Counted from the stretch's first letter, positions 46,261 through 56,853 are shown. The stretch: DNA of 64,000 nucleotides from Nigrospora sphaerica (GCA_018287875.1 JAGVVL010000002.1:5394001-5458000), one strand, 5' to 3'. Numbers and translations: made by a program. The notes: generated from the sequence alone by a model not told the origin.

Positions 46261-48375
46261 TTATCCTCGGGCCTTGCTCAGGGGGCCCCAGTTCTCCTTA
46301 GGGTTCATTGGGTATCGGACGAGGTTCTTGCTCGTCGTGTCTTGGCCCAGCGCCTTGTCGAACACCACCTCCAGCTTGTCGACATCGCTTTCCTCTCTCG
46401 CCGCCGCCGCCTCGTCCTTCCGCAGCCGCAGCAGCCTGTACGCGGCACTGCCCTCCTTGATCTTCTCTGTCTTCACCGGCGCCTTTTGGCGCACCCATTC
46501 CCGCATGACGTGCCAGATGACGGACCAGGGCGCGTTGGTTCGGATGCTTCCAGGCTTGCAGTGGCTCCGCGTCACGGCGTAGCCCAGCCCGCGCAAAGCC
46601 CCCCGCAGACTGTCCTCGTCGGGGCAAATCGAGTGGATCACGCCCGCCAGGCACGTCGGGTGGAAGTAGAACGGGTACGGCTCGAGCGCGGCGAGTTCGT
46701 CCTCGGCGATGCTTTTCAACGAATCCGCCGGTCGGGGCAACGTCTCCTCCAGCGCCGTCTGTAACATGCCGTGGATTCTGGCCGTGGTGCCGTAAACCTC
46801 CTTGGACGCCTTGGGTAGTTCATCGAGGATGCGCTGGATGAACTCGGGCGAGTGGATCGGCCCGCCGTACATGGGGCCGGCCAGATGCATCTTGGAGCCG
46901 CAGTGCGCACACAACTCGTCCGCCGTGGGAGCCATGGCGAGGCCGTGCTTGTAAAAGACGCCGCTGCCCTTGCTGTTGGTCGTCTTCTTGTTGCGCATGA
47001 GCGTCTGCGTCTCCCACGCCCCGCACCCCTGGTCGCAGTTGTACACCACCATGGTCTTGCCGGCCAGGAACTTGACGCTGGCGGGCGACTTCTTGACGCG
47101 CACAAAAATCCGCAAGTAGTAGTCAATCGACAGACTGAGGAGAGGCTCTATCGCCAAGCCCTGCCTGGCCGCCGTCGTGGCCAGTCCGTTCAGCACCAAC
47201 CGCAACCCTCCCTCGTGAGAGTGCCACCCCTTAATGGGGATGCCGCCGTAAAGTGCAAAGGCCTTTTCGGCATACCCGTGCGAAGCCCAGACACCCGAGT
47301 CCGTACATGTGACACATAGCAGTCCACCGTCGTCGCGGATCGCGGAGATGGCCGCATCGAAGAAGGTCGCCGCCGTGCCATACGGGTCCAGGTCGATCAC
47401 GTCGTACTTTCGCGTCGGCGCCGGCGGGCCGCGCCGGGCATGGGCGGGGTTTCGTGTGCCTTCGGGGGCGACCTCATCGGTCATCAAGCTGTACATGTGC
47501 GCGCGCGCATCGCTGTGCGTAACCTTGACCTTGGATTCGATCCCGTTGTGCTCGGCGTTGCGGCGGATGGCTGCAACGGCCTCAGCGGTAAGGTCGTTCG
47601 CTGTCACCGACGTGACAAATGGTAGTTCCTGAACGTAGCGCATCGCCCGAAGGCCTGTGGCCGATAGCGCGTCCAGAATCGTGAACTTGGGAGCGTCCGG
47701 TTGTCTCAGCCGGGTAGATCCCGCAGAGTCGGCGCCGGGCTTCACCTCTTCCGTCGGGCCGCCTGGCTGTCCCTTGTTCGTGGCCTCTGTAACTCCTCCA
47801 CCCTCCGATGCAGCTGCGGTGAGCTCGCCATCCCGAGGTTCTGAGGTGTCCATGGAATCACCTGCCGGTGCTTGCGCCTCGCTCTTTGAATCGTTGGTCG
47901 CCAAGGCGCTTCCGTCGCCGCCGTCGGTCGCCTTATGTTTGGGGGGTCTCGAGTCGCTCGCATCGTCGGGCCGCTTCCGCTTCTTCTTGTTGAGGCGGTT
48001 CTCGGCAGCTTTGTTCCTCTTGGCGGCGACTTCCTCTCCGTAGGCCTTGATTGCAAGCACTGTGAGGTCACGGTTGAACTGCTGAATCGGGTTGTAGAAG
48101 ACCTTCTGCGTCGCCTCGTCGCTCTCGGTTTCTTCTTGGCCCTCGGCAGCTGGCTTTGCAGGGATGAGGATGCGGCCCAGGCCCTCCTTGACCTCGATGA
48201 AGGTTTGGCCGTCGCGCGTGACGCGGTGCTTCTCTATCGCCGTAGAAGCGGCGGCTTTGGATTTGGACGCCATTTTGCGAATGGGTGCGATCAGGGGCCC
48301 TTGGCCGGGGCTGAGAAAAAAGATGTATCGCCGAGTGGAAAACCGCAGGGCGCAAGAGGCGATGTGCAGCAGCAT
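46261..48375 (-). CDS. trm1: tRNA (guanine26-N2)-dimethyltransferase Trm1
   Basis: Methylates G26 of cytosolic and mitochondrial tRNAs using S-adenosylmethionine. No intron; 704 residues from ATG 48375 or 670 from the second in-frame ATG at 48273. Numbered on the long form, the SAM-binding motif is LDALSATGLRAMR (about 234-246) and the catalytic motif DLDPYGT is at 328-334. Zinc-type cysteine pairs follow in CDQGCG and CAHCG. A Lys/Arg cluster NKKKRKRP (about 129-136) looks like a nuclear localisation signal, followed by a low-complexity acidic/Ser insertion (about 140-225). The 34 residues between the two ATGs have no Asp or Glu and several Arg, as in a mitochondrial presequence. Yeast TRM1 makes mitochondrial and nuclear isoforms from two in-frame starts, and the same arrangement is inferred here. 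Confidence 0.95.
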   Translation of the reverse strand: MLLHIASCALRFSTRRYIFFLSPGQGPLIAPIRKMASKSKAAASTAIEKHRVTRDGQTFIEVKEGLGRILIPAKPAAEGQEETESDEATQKVFYNPIQQFNRDLTVLAIKAYGEEVAAKRNKAAENRLNKKKRKRPDDASDSRPPKHKATDGGDGSALATNDSKSEAQAPAGDSMDTSEPRDGELTAAASEGGGVTEATNKGQPGGPTEEVKPGADSAGSTRLRQPDAPKFTILDALSATGLRAMRYVQELPFVTSVTANDLTAEAVAAIRRNAEHNGIESKVKVTHSDARAHMYSLMTDEVAPEGTRNPAHARRGPPAPTRKYDVIDLDPYGTAATFFDAAISAIRDDGGLLCVTCTDSGVWASHGYAEKAFALYGGIPIKGWHSHEGGLRLVLNGLATTAARQGLAIEPLLSLSIDYYLRIFVRVKKSPASVKFLAGKTMVVYNCDQGCGAWETQTLMRNKKTTNSKGSGVFYKHGLAMAPTADELCAHCGSKMHLAGPMYGGPIHSPEFIQRILDELPKASKEVYGTTARIHGMLQTALEETLPRPADSLKSIAEDELAALEPYPFYFHPTCLAGVIHSICPDEDSLRGALRGLGYAVTRSHCKPGSIRTNAPWSVIWHVMREWVRQKAPVKTEKIKEGSAAYRLLRLRKDEAAAAREESDVDKLEVVFDKALGQDTTSKNLVRYPMNPKENWGPLSKARG

Positions 48376-49062
48376 CCGGCCAGGCGAGGCTGAACTGGAA
48401 ATACACAGTTCTGTCGCATAGGTGGGATACAAAATTCTGCCCGCAGAAAATGATGAAAGCTACCTAGATCCCAACCTAACCTCTGCTGCCCCACTCCCCG
48501 CCTTCCAACCTTAGCTCCTGTTGGGCTACCCAAAGAAGAAAATCCACGGCGGGGGATACTTACTGATTGGACAACGCTCTGCTCGTCTTCTGACCCACAA
48601 CAAGGCGGCACTGTCACAAGGAACGGCCGCGGCCAAGACGATGAATGCAGCGCGAGCGGAGGCTCAGTAATTACAGTCTTTCCCGAGGTAGTTGGGTTAC
48701 AGTCCGAATACGGCATATATGAACCCGTGTCATCATTGATCAAGGCGTATACTTATCCAAACCCTTCCATCATTGTCGGAAGGGCTGCTCACCGGAAATG
48801 ATGCTGTGTCCGAGCCGTAAGGGTGCCTCGATAGCCGTTCCTAGTTCTGTACTTGGTCACACCAACACACAACCATTCTTGCTACCCGTTCCACCACATC
48901 GACTACCTGGGCTCGTGCCGTCGCATGTGCGCCCAAAGGCTTCTGCGCCCGATCACGCAGTTAGGCCGGCTTCCGGCCAAAGCGATTGCTTCTTATGGGC
49001 CTTGGTGGCGTGCCGACCGAGGTGTACGCGGCAGGGATGTTGTTCCGGACTGCCGTGCTGGT
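48376..49062. other. Intergenic between trm1 and SLATT gene
   Basis: Contains the trm1 promoter and the 3' end of the SLATT gene. A small extra exon of the SLATT gene might lie near 48985-49056, but I could not fix it. No other coding signal. Confidence 0.5.
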
Positions 49063-49791
49063 TCAGTAACATGCCTCGTCGAGGGACGTCGTGGAAAGGA
49101 AATGGATCATCATACCTGTCTGCCTAGCGGCCCGGAACATGTGGAAGCACCCCGCCATGACCTCTTTGATGTCCTCATTGTCGGGGACGAGCCGGGTGTC
49201 GATGATGGCCTTGATGTATTCTTCGACTTGGTAAAACTCGTTGCGGTCCGAACGGTATCTCCCCGGCAAGCCACTGTTGTGCAGGAGCGCTAGGACACCG
49301 CCCACGCACGTGTTGATGGCCGCGATGATGGTGATGGCCGCGCCGTCCTCGTGAGAAAAGGCGCCGAGTGCTGTCAGACACGCGCCTATGCCGATTTGGA
49401 CCAGCATAAGGAACCAGCTAGACGGGGAAACAGGAGCGTCAGTGGGAGGAATGCGGGCACCGGCTGACGGGGGAGGGCAGACAGCGTACTGAATCGTGCT
49501 CAGGGTATGAAACCAATAGGTGAACTTGGTCTTCTCGTAGAGGATATCGCGGTATAGTCCGTCCGGGAACCCTTTAATGGGCCAATACCAGCAGGTCGGG
49601 CGAATAACGCTGTGTTTGTCGTCCATGTCTGACAACACTCCAACGCCGCGACAGAATTGGGCCCACTCCTCGTCCGTCAGGAAGCGAAGGGATTCCGGAT
49701 CGGGGCTTCGGCTTCGGGTGCGCCGAGGACCAGGAATTCCTGGAGTCGCCATTGCGCTTCTAAGCTGGGGTTCGTGGTTGGAATCTGCCAT
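49063..49791 (-). CDS. Fungal SLATT-type two-helix membrane protein
   Basis: Two exons, 49490-49791 and 49063-49417, give 218 residues. A polar N-terminus is followed by the segment YRDILYEKTKFTYWFHTLSTIHWF and two hydrophobic helices (FLMLVQIGIGACLTALGAF and AAITIIAAINTCVGGVLALL) joined by a short loop SHEDG. A basic/helical tail follows (LPGRYRSDRNEFYQVEEYIKAI). This pattern matches the fungal SLATT domain, the SMODS- and SLOG-associating 2TM effector family. Prokaryotic relatives are predicted pore-forming effectors of nucleotide-signal defence systems; fungal ones have no established role. The 72-bp intron is a multiple of three without a stop, so retention would add 24 residues between the aromatic segment and helix 1. 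The C-terminus is uncertain: a good donor (GTATGA) at 49115 could lead to another exon, so the stop at 49063 may not be used. Confidence 0.75.
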   Translation of the reverse strand: MADSNHEPQLRSAMATPGIPGPRRTRSRSPDPESLRFLTDEEWAQFCRGVGVLSDMDDKHSVIRPTCWYWPIKGFPDGLYRDILYEKTKFTYWFHTLSTIQYAVCPPPSAGARIPPTDAPVSPSSWFLMLVQIGIGACLTALGAFSHEDGAAITIIAAINTCVGGVLALLHNSGLPGRYRSDRNEFYQVEEYIKAIIDTRLVPDNEDIKEVMAGCFHMFRAARQTGMMIHFLSTTSLDEACY

Positions 49792-50723
49792 CGCAAAGGC
49801 CGAGAGGTAACAACGGGGTCTTTAAGGACGAAACCAGATCCTAGCGACGCGCTGGAAGCATATGTACTAAGCAGGAGCGATGTTACAGCGGACACGGCCT
49901 CCCTGTGTCGAGGTGCGGAAGGAGTGGTACCATCTATGGGACCACGAGGTCAACCATGGAAGTTATTGGCTCGGGGGTTGGGATCAACCCGTGGGTTCAC
50001 CGTTCGGCAGAATAACCTCCCATACCTCTTGTCTCAAGTAGTTCAGGGCTACGACGACCACTTCTTTACAAATCACCCATGGTTCTCTGAGTTCCACGAT
50101 CGGGCGCGATCTTTCACAGCCTTGCTGCGTGGCGAGAAGAGAAGATGCGCAATAGTTCTGAAAGTGGGTTTCCGCCTCGGTGCATTCTGGCCCCGTGGTC
50201 ATGGGATCAATTGCAGCGGTGCCGACCACCCGGAAGCATGCTTCGGAATCCTAAAAAGCGGTATAACATCTCTGTGCCGGCCGAAAATGCGTCGTGCTCA
50301 CGAGTGCTCACGACCGAGTCCAGCGTGGACAGCCACTCCGTCCGCTCACGTCTTACCGCCCCTTTTCTATGCCTGATCTTCTCTGCGTGGACTCAAGCGA
50401 TCGCGGGTGATTCTATTGAAGCAGGGACCATGCAGGTCCACCATGGGCCCCTAGATGGACACGAGGAACCCATCCTGACCGCCCTCAGGCCATGCCGTGA
50501 GCCCGTATAGCGATGACGAGATGGCTTTGTCAAGCTGGGGCGCCTTTGACTGCCCCGCCCGAATTTGAAAGAATCAAGCCTGGAGGCGGTTACCTTCACG
50601 CGCGCCTACCGATTCCGCTACAACCAACTGCCGCCACGCAAATCCAACCTGGTATACATACCGTGGCTTGCGTACATCATCATCACATCGTTATCGTAAT
50701 TCGTAAAAACGCTCCCAACCGGC
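49792..50723. other. Intergenic between SLATT gene and OPT gene
   Basis: SLATT promoter side and 3' flank of the OPT gene. A 240-codon open frame on the plus strand here is antisense to the SLATT 5' end and shows no family features. Confidence 0.55.
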
Positions 50724-53700
50724 TCACCACCTGTCGGGGCCGAAGTAGCTCCCGTTTGCGACGCTCTTCAGGGCGCAGGCCTGCCAGTCACAGCCTTGCT
50801 TGTAAACCTCGGTTCCCCACCAGGAGAAGCCATCCATCCATCCTGGGTAGATGAACCCGAAAAAAACAACGACGATTCCAAACGCCAAGCCCGAATCGAG
50901 GGCAGCGCTGAGCGTCATTGTATATTTGGCCCACCAGGCGCTGGCTCGGTTCTTGATGAGGTAGTTGAACACGTAGCAGACCAGCGCCCAGACCGAGAAG
51001 TTCAAGCCCGTCGCCGGTGGGATCCAGCTGAGGGAGCCGAACAAAACCGGGAGGTTGACCTTGCGTATAATGCTGTTCTTCTTGTTCCGCCCGTACAACC
51101 ACAGGGGGATCGGGGCTATGGCACCAACCAAGAAACCCCAGACCAGTGGGCGGTACGTCGCGTTGACCCCAAAGAACTCGGACGGCCCCACGACGCCCCA
51201 GAGAATCGATCCGTTGAAGTGCACTCGGGCGATCGGACAGGTGAATCCATTAATAGCATCCGGCGTGCAGATACCCGGCACATTGCTGAACATCCAGTTG
51301 AGCACGGCAATCTGCGTGACCGACGACACAATCGTTGCCACCATCTGAACCTTGAAGAGGATGCGGGGCGGGATCTTCATGTAGTGGCCCAGTTTCAAAT
51401 CGGCAGCGAACTTGATGCCCTGGGCCGAGGAGATGTAACCGTACGTGACGAATACCATGTTGGCAACGGGCCGCCCCGGGAAGACAGCCCCGGCAATGAG
51501 CTGGCAGACAAGGTAGATACTGCTCTGTTGGTTTGTGACGGCCATGACGATGCCGATCGGTATGAAGAGCACCGCGCATATCCCCAGCGCCATCAACAAA
51601 CCATACCAAGGTAGATGAACGGGATAGCTGCCGAACGGGTCAGATTTGGGCTTGGTCGTCCGGAAGGCAGCGAACGGACTTACTATTCGACGACAAAGAT
51701 GCCAACGGCCGTCATGATTAACGCCGTCATCAAGTACCAACTCAGCGGCGCATCCTTATATCGCCTCATCAGTCGGTTGTGGACGTCCTCACGACCCATG
51801 AGGCTCTCCAAGTTGGAACTGGACCGGCGCGTCGCAGGCTCCGTCCTGTCACGTGTCGATATAGGCGAGAGCCCGGTGCCGTCGGCAGAAAGCGGTTGGT
51901 AAGCAGGCTTGTTCTCTTGCTTGGCCTCCTCGAGAGCCGTCTTCCACTGTGCCCAAATATCCCTTCCATGCCAGCAAGCCGTGTGCGTCAGGAGTGACGC
52001 AAGCGCGGCAAACTGCAACCCGTAGCTGAGGACGTAGGTAATCGGTAGAAACACACGGCTGTAGTTGGAATACGCTTCGCGGTCAAAGAGAAATTCTGGC
52101 GTGAGGATCCGGCTGACGTTGTAGATGTTGCCGGTGTTGTCGAAGACGGAAGATGACAAAATGGGCATGTACGACGAATAGAAGAGATTGGCGTAATAAG
52201 CGATGGGAGCCAGAACCCACATGACGATGACCAAGCCGCCCACGACATTCATGGCGGCCCAAAAGGGGGTCAGCAAGGGCGAGCCGATGTACGCTATCTG
52301 AGCCCAGTCGAATGTGAGGGGAAACAGGCCGAGACCGGAGACAACCCCGAAAAGGTTGGCAACAACCACGTTGTCGGGGGCGAACCAGGTGACGACGTTG
52401 AAGTAGCTCAGTGCGGGCATGAGCAGACCAGGGAAGAAGTAGAATAGAAAAGCACCGGTCCATACGATGTAGAAGAATTTCCAGCGGCTCATTCGCCATC
52501 CGTTCGCGACATTGTTCTCTTCCTTGTGCAGCGTCGTGAACATGGCAGCTGACATGAGCGTGCCGGGCCAGATCATCCCGCTCGGTCGCACCAAGAAGCG
52601 TCGGGTGAGGCCGGCAAAGGCATAGCCCAGTATCTGGGTCGACAGCGTGAGCAGCAGTTGGTAGGTGATACTGGCCTCTTGGTTGTAGAATTGCGTCTGC
52701 TCCACAATGACATCGGTTGCGAAGGCGAAGCCGAACGAGACGTTGCTGGAGACGTAGACGCAGCTATGCTCTTTCTCGTTCCACCTCCCTTGAGCAAGCC
52801 ACAGCCGAAGGTGTTGTGCCTTGGATCTCGGCTTGGAAGGGGTCGAGTCGTGATTCGGAGAAGAGAAAGAGCCATCCTTGGATATGCAGTCACCATCCAC
52901 AAAATCCTCACGCGGGTCGCCGTCTCGCTTCAGTAGAAAATCCCACAGTAGACCCAACGGGTGGACAAGCAGGAGGGCTATCACAGGCGTAATCGCTACA
53001 CTGGGGTATCTTAACGAGAAAAAAAGATTGGTAGAAGATCCAAGCACGGCAAACAGGGTGGACAATATCCACATGCGGGGAGTATTTATAGAAACAGTCG
53101 TGTTGTCCGTCGGGGCGACGGAGGCTCGTACTTGGGCGTAGGGCGAGTTGTCGGGCGGATCGTCGTCGTCGAAGTCGGCGGCAAGGTCGCTGGCGGACTC
53201 GAAGGCATCGTGCTCGTCGCCGCTGTCGCCCCCAGCACCGTCGCTATATACCAAGCTGTGCGGCTTGGTGGCAGCGAGGCTTTCACTCGGCAGAGACGTC
53301 TCGGTCACGCCAAAGCGACCTTCGATGCCGCCAACCATGCCCGAGCCCGCGCATTCCACTTCCTCGGACACGCGACTCTGCCGGCTAAGCGACGAGGTGC
53401 TGGCCCGGCCCATGCGAGTAGAGCGCGAGGTGCTGCCTGACTTGCGCCGCCGCGACGCATGGTGTGCGGTCTCGGCCGACCGGCGGCGGGACATCGTGGC
53501 GAAGCCGCGTTCGGGACTGCCTCCTTCGTCGTCCACGGGGTTCACGGGCGCGGCGCCGTACGAGCCAGTACCGAAGCCAGGCGAGGAACGGATGAGGAGG
53601 GGAGCCTGAGACATTGCGCCTAATCGGTTGTCGGGTGTCTGGCTGGTCACCTCGGCTGCGGCATGAGCAGGATCGCGTTCAGGACTGGAGGCTGGAAGAC

Positions 53701-53746
53701 CATGAACCGGGACTTCTTCAGGCGAGGAGGAGGGGGCTAAAGGCAT
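50724..53746 (-). CDS. OPT-family oligopeptide transporter with long disordered N-terminus
   Basis: Two exons, 51684-53746 and 50724-51627, give 988 residues. Residues 1 to about 222 are hydrophilic, Ser/Arg-rich and then acidic (ADFDDDDPPD), likely disordered and cytosolic with many possible phosphorylation sites. About 14 or more membrane helices follow. Family-typical blocks include NLFFSLRYPSVAI in the first helix region, NEKEHSCVYVSSNVS (from residue 323), ISSAQGIKFAADLKLGHYMKIPPR, CPIARVHFNGSILWGVVGPSEFF and the C-terminal WALVCYVFNYLIKNRASAWWAKY. Family members import tetra/pentapeptides, glutathione or metal chelates by proton symport. The canonical NPGPFN motif before KEH is absent: the sequence reads AQGRWNEKEH. 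The intron has donor GTAAGT and falls inside a Tyr codon. Substrate unknown. It probably depends on the proton gradient set by Pma1 if it sits at the plasma membrane. Confidence 0.9.
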
Positions 53747-55437
53747 CAGTCAGAATATGTAGGTACGCATATTAACCATCCAACCATGCACCATAGGTGC
53801 GGGAGAGGTCGGAGGCAGTGGCATCCATCCATGGATGCGGGTACATTCTATTGTGGGACCTACCTCTCGATACAGCAACTGCCGACGAGGAGGGGTTGGT
53901 GCGGTTTATGGAATGCAGCGGGAAGGCCTCGTCCGCGCGGTTGGCAGCGGAGAGGGAAATGGCCTGGGCTTCATGACTGCTTCGCCGGGGAGGTAGTTTC
54001 GGCATGGGCATGGGCGGCCGAGTGGAAAAGCAAGGCGTGCCCCAGGGGCGATCGGGTGGTGGAGGAGGTGGTGGACAGCTGGAGGTCGGACAGGCTGACA
54101 CGCGGCGAAGCGAGCGCAAGGCAGCTAAGCACCAGAGGCCTGAGATGGGGAATGATGACTCGACAAGGACGACAGAAGCCAGTGGCACACCGAGAAGCCA
54201 GTGACACTCAGTCGCTACGCGTGTTGTGGATCGTCATTCGCTGGGCCTCGTTGCTTACCTACATGTAGGTACTTGCTTAGCTGGACGGGGCGCCTACGCC
54301 TCGGCAATGGGATACGAGCACGGCTTTGGACGGGGTATGACGAGGGTACAACGATATCCGGGAGAACGGTTAAGCGACGTGCTGCATGACGATCGTGGTG
54401 CAGTGTACGTGCAGTGCGGGAAGACGTACGTGCGCCCACCGCGGGGATATTGGAACCTCCTGTAACGTACCTACTTGCATACTATGGACCTACCTCCAAA
54501 GAGGTACATACTTAACCTACATCCATCCCAAAACGCGACTGCTACCGCTACCCCGATGGCGCACACAAGCTTCCCAGGACTGTTCTAGCGGCACGGAACG
54601 TGTGGCGATTAGATTGATAAGAGTCAATCACTGAATGTATGTCGCGCCAGCATGAACCGTCATCGAGCTAAGTTTGATAGACGGCGGGCGTCAATTACGG
54701 ATGGCACGGGAGGGGATCAACGCAACGCTGCTCGTCTTCCTTTCAGGCTCTCGGCTCGACGTATTACGAACTACCTATGAATGCTCAAGTAAAGTAGCTA
54801 AAACGAGCAGAGGTAAACGATATCTACATGCACCCCAATGGATGAATACTAATACAGGGTGCCCAAGGTCAACCAGTGGTGTACGATGTAATTTCCTCCA
54901 GCTCTTGAGTAGTACCTACTAGCCTTGGCTACCTCGTGACGTGCCGTGCCGTGCCACCGCTCATATGTACGACACGGATCTGAGTTGGCGGGGTTTCGTT
55001 GGAGCGCCAATACTCCATACAATACTGTGTGAGGCAAGTTGCATACTCGGCTATACCTGTAGCGGACTGGGTCATCGTTACACACGATTCATCCATCGTG
55101 CCTCGCTAGTACGATGAATACTACTACTAACTGCCCCAGCGGTAGCAGTGGGCGATGGATTTCCTAGATTCCAATTCCATAGGTGGTGGTGCATGGATCC
55201 CCTAAAGCCAGGGCCTGTAGGCCCGTCTTCATACCCTTAAGAACCCGGTGCTGCTAATCGGGAACTGCCGTCCATGGCCCTCTTTCCCCTCCCGTCCCAC
55301 CTCTCCTTCGCCCTCCCACCTCCAAACTGACACCCGCACCAGCGCACAGTTGCACCACCGGCCCTAGAAGCCCGCGAGTTTCACCCTGTACTCGACGTCC
55401 ATTAGCGGGGTCTGTGAGCCTGCCTGGGGCCACGAGC
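53747..55437. other. Divergent intergenic between OPT gene and cyclo-ligase gene
   Basis: No gene seen. It holds the densest cluster of TAGGTA/TACCTA motifs in the window (53754-53761, 54254-54272, 54464-54520, 54770 and 54912), including a perfect 16-bp palindrome at 54256-54271. The sequence is less GC-rich from about 54450 to 55200. Confidence 0.55.
54256..54271. repeat. 16-bp perfect palindrome of the TAGGTA motif family
   Basis: TACCTACATGTAGGTA reads identically on both strands. It lies between two divergent genes, about 510 bp from the OPT start and 1.2 kb from the cyclo-ligase start. Confidence 0.7.
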
Positions 55438-56283
55438 ATGCGACCTGAAGCCGACATGAACACCGCATCCCTCCGAGCCGCCAAGGACCGGCTTCGGTCG
55501 CTCATGAAGCAGCGGCTGGCCAGAATACCCAAAGAGTCCATAACCTCCCAGAGTAGGTGCCTACTAAGTCACACGCGCCGCGGCCCGTCCCCAGCTAAGG
55601 CCCGCATGCCCGGCGCTGACCCCCGGCTTGCAGGCTCCCAGGTCTTCGATGCCTTGACCAAGTTCAGCCCTTACGTCAATGCCAACAAGGTTGCCGTCTA
55701 CCTCTCTATGCCTAACGGCGAGATCCAGACCGACCGGATAGTCAGGCATGCGTTGGCATCGGGGAAGCAAGTTTTTGTCCCGTACCTGCACAAGTCCGGC
55801 CTGCCTGCTTCCGAAGGGCCTGCGCGCCTCATGGACATGGTAAGCCTCCGGGATGTACAGGACTACGAATCGCTCCAGAGAGACAAATGGGGAATCCCGA
55901 GCGTCGATTCCACTACTGTGGACCAAAGGCAGCGGAGCGTGGGCGAACTTGATGGCCAAAGCTCGACGGACGCGTCGCTGGATCTCATTCTCATGCCCGG
56001 AGTGGCTTTCGACACGGACCCGACATCAGGCGCTATACGGAGACTCGGCCATGGCAAGGGCTTTTATGACTATTTTCTTCACCGGTACGCCCTGGCAGCG
56101 TCCGAGGCAGACAAGGCGTCCAATGGCCGTCCGTCTGTGTTGCTATATGCCCTGGCCCTGAGAGAGCAGCTCCTCCCAGCATCTTCCGAGGAGTCGGTCC
56201 CGGTCGGGCCTCACGACCAACCCATAGACGGCGTCTTTCTCGGCGATGGCCAAGTCAAGTTGTCATCGGGCCATTTGCCGTAG
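55438..56283 (+). CDS. fau1: 5-formyltetrahydrofolate cyclo-ligase
   Basis: Converts 5-formyl-THF to 5,10-methenyl-THF with ATP, feeding one-carbon metabolism. Exons 55438-55552 and 55634-56283 give 254 residues, close to the usual size. The methionine at 55438 is the first ATG in frame; a second at 55456 (MNTASLRAAKDRLRSL) is also plausible. N-terminal helix KDRLRSLMKQRLARIPKE, then VAVYLSMPNGEIQTDRIV, FVPYLHKS, DLILMPGVAFD and the nucleotide/Mg-binding loop RLGHGKGFYDYFL are family blocks in order. In the loop one His replaces the more usual Tyr (GYGKGYYD). The short intron interrupts the sequence between ITSQ and SQVF and itself begins with a TAGGT motif. The gene converges on SmE with only about 160 bp between stop codons. 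Confidence 0.93.
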   Translation: MRPEADMNTASLRAAKDRLRSLMKQRLARIPKESITSQSRCLLSHTRRGPSPAKARMPGADPRLAGSQVFDALTKFSPYVNANKVAVYLSMPNGEIQTDRIVRHALASGKQVFVPYLHKSGLPASEGPARLMDMVSLRDVQDYESLQRDKWGIPSVDSTTVDQRQRSVGELDGQSSTDASLDLILMPGVAFDTDPTSGAIRRLGHGKGFYDYFLHRYALAASEADKASNGRPSVLLYALALREQLLPASSEESVPVGPHDQPIDGVFLGDGQVKLSSGHLP

Positions 56284-56442
56284 GCCGTCACCAACACGGC
56301 TCATCACAACGGCATCTTAGCCGCCCCATTCTGCATTGCTCAGCTTTTTAATGGTGGTATCGCATTGTCGTAGTGACCTTCGCTTGTCGCATCTTTCCGA
56401 TCACTCGTTGTAGCCCCTGGCCCCGTCTTGCTGCGTCGCCGT

Positions 56443-56853
56443 TCAGATCGCCTCCTGGATAAGAGAAACATTGTCGCCCTTCAAGAGGATTTGCCCTAAA
56501 GAGCCGTGTTAGCGAGGCCCCAGCTGGCTGCCTTGTCTAGGCTTGGTGCGACGGGGCACGTACCCAATTGCCTTCGCTTCTCCTCCGGGTTGGTCTTCGT
56601 GATCTGCTTTACTTCAACCGCGTCGTCAATGACGAGATTCATGAACTCGTCGAAGCCCTAGAGGTACGCTCCGTCAGTTGCCACGACGCCAAACAGGCTC
56701 GTATGAACAACGCACTCTGATTTTCCCCTCGATTCTGATGGCAAGCTGCTCGTACAGCCAGATCTTGACGGTGGCATGCGACTGCAGTAGTTTGAAGATG
56801 AAGTTGATAGGCGGCAAAAGCACCTTGCGCGAACCTCCACCGCGACCGGTCAT
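56443..56853 (-). CDS. sme1: Small nuclear ribonucleoprotein SmE
   Basis: Core spliceosomal Sm protein; with SmF, SmG, SmD1-D3 and SmB it forms the ring on U1, U2, U4 and U5 snRNAs. Three exons, 56716-56853, 56564-56657 and 56443-56495, give 94 residues, the size expected for SmE. Sm1 motif: VKIWLYEQLAIRIEGKIRG followed by FDEFMNLVIDDAVEV. Sm2 motif: ILLKGDNVSLI near the C-terminus. The first codons (MTGRGGGSRKVLLPPI) match fungal SmE starts. No exon is long enough to stand out alone, so it is easily missed by ORF length. Intron donors are GTGCGT and GTACGT. It is divergent from mtr10 and convergent with the cyclo-ligase gene. Confidence 0.93.

Noticed and set aside
45757..46764. 335-codon plus-strand frame entering trm1
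   Set aside because: Its right half is antisense to trm1 exonic sequence and its left half has no recognisable features.
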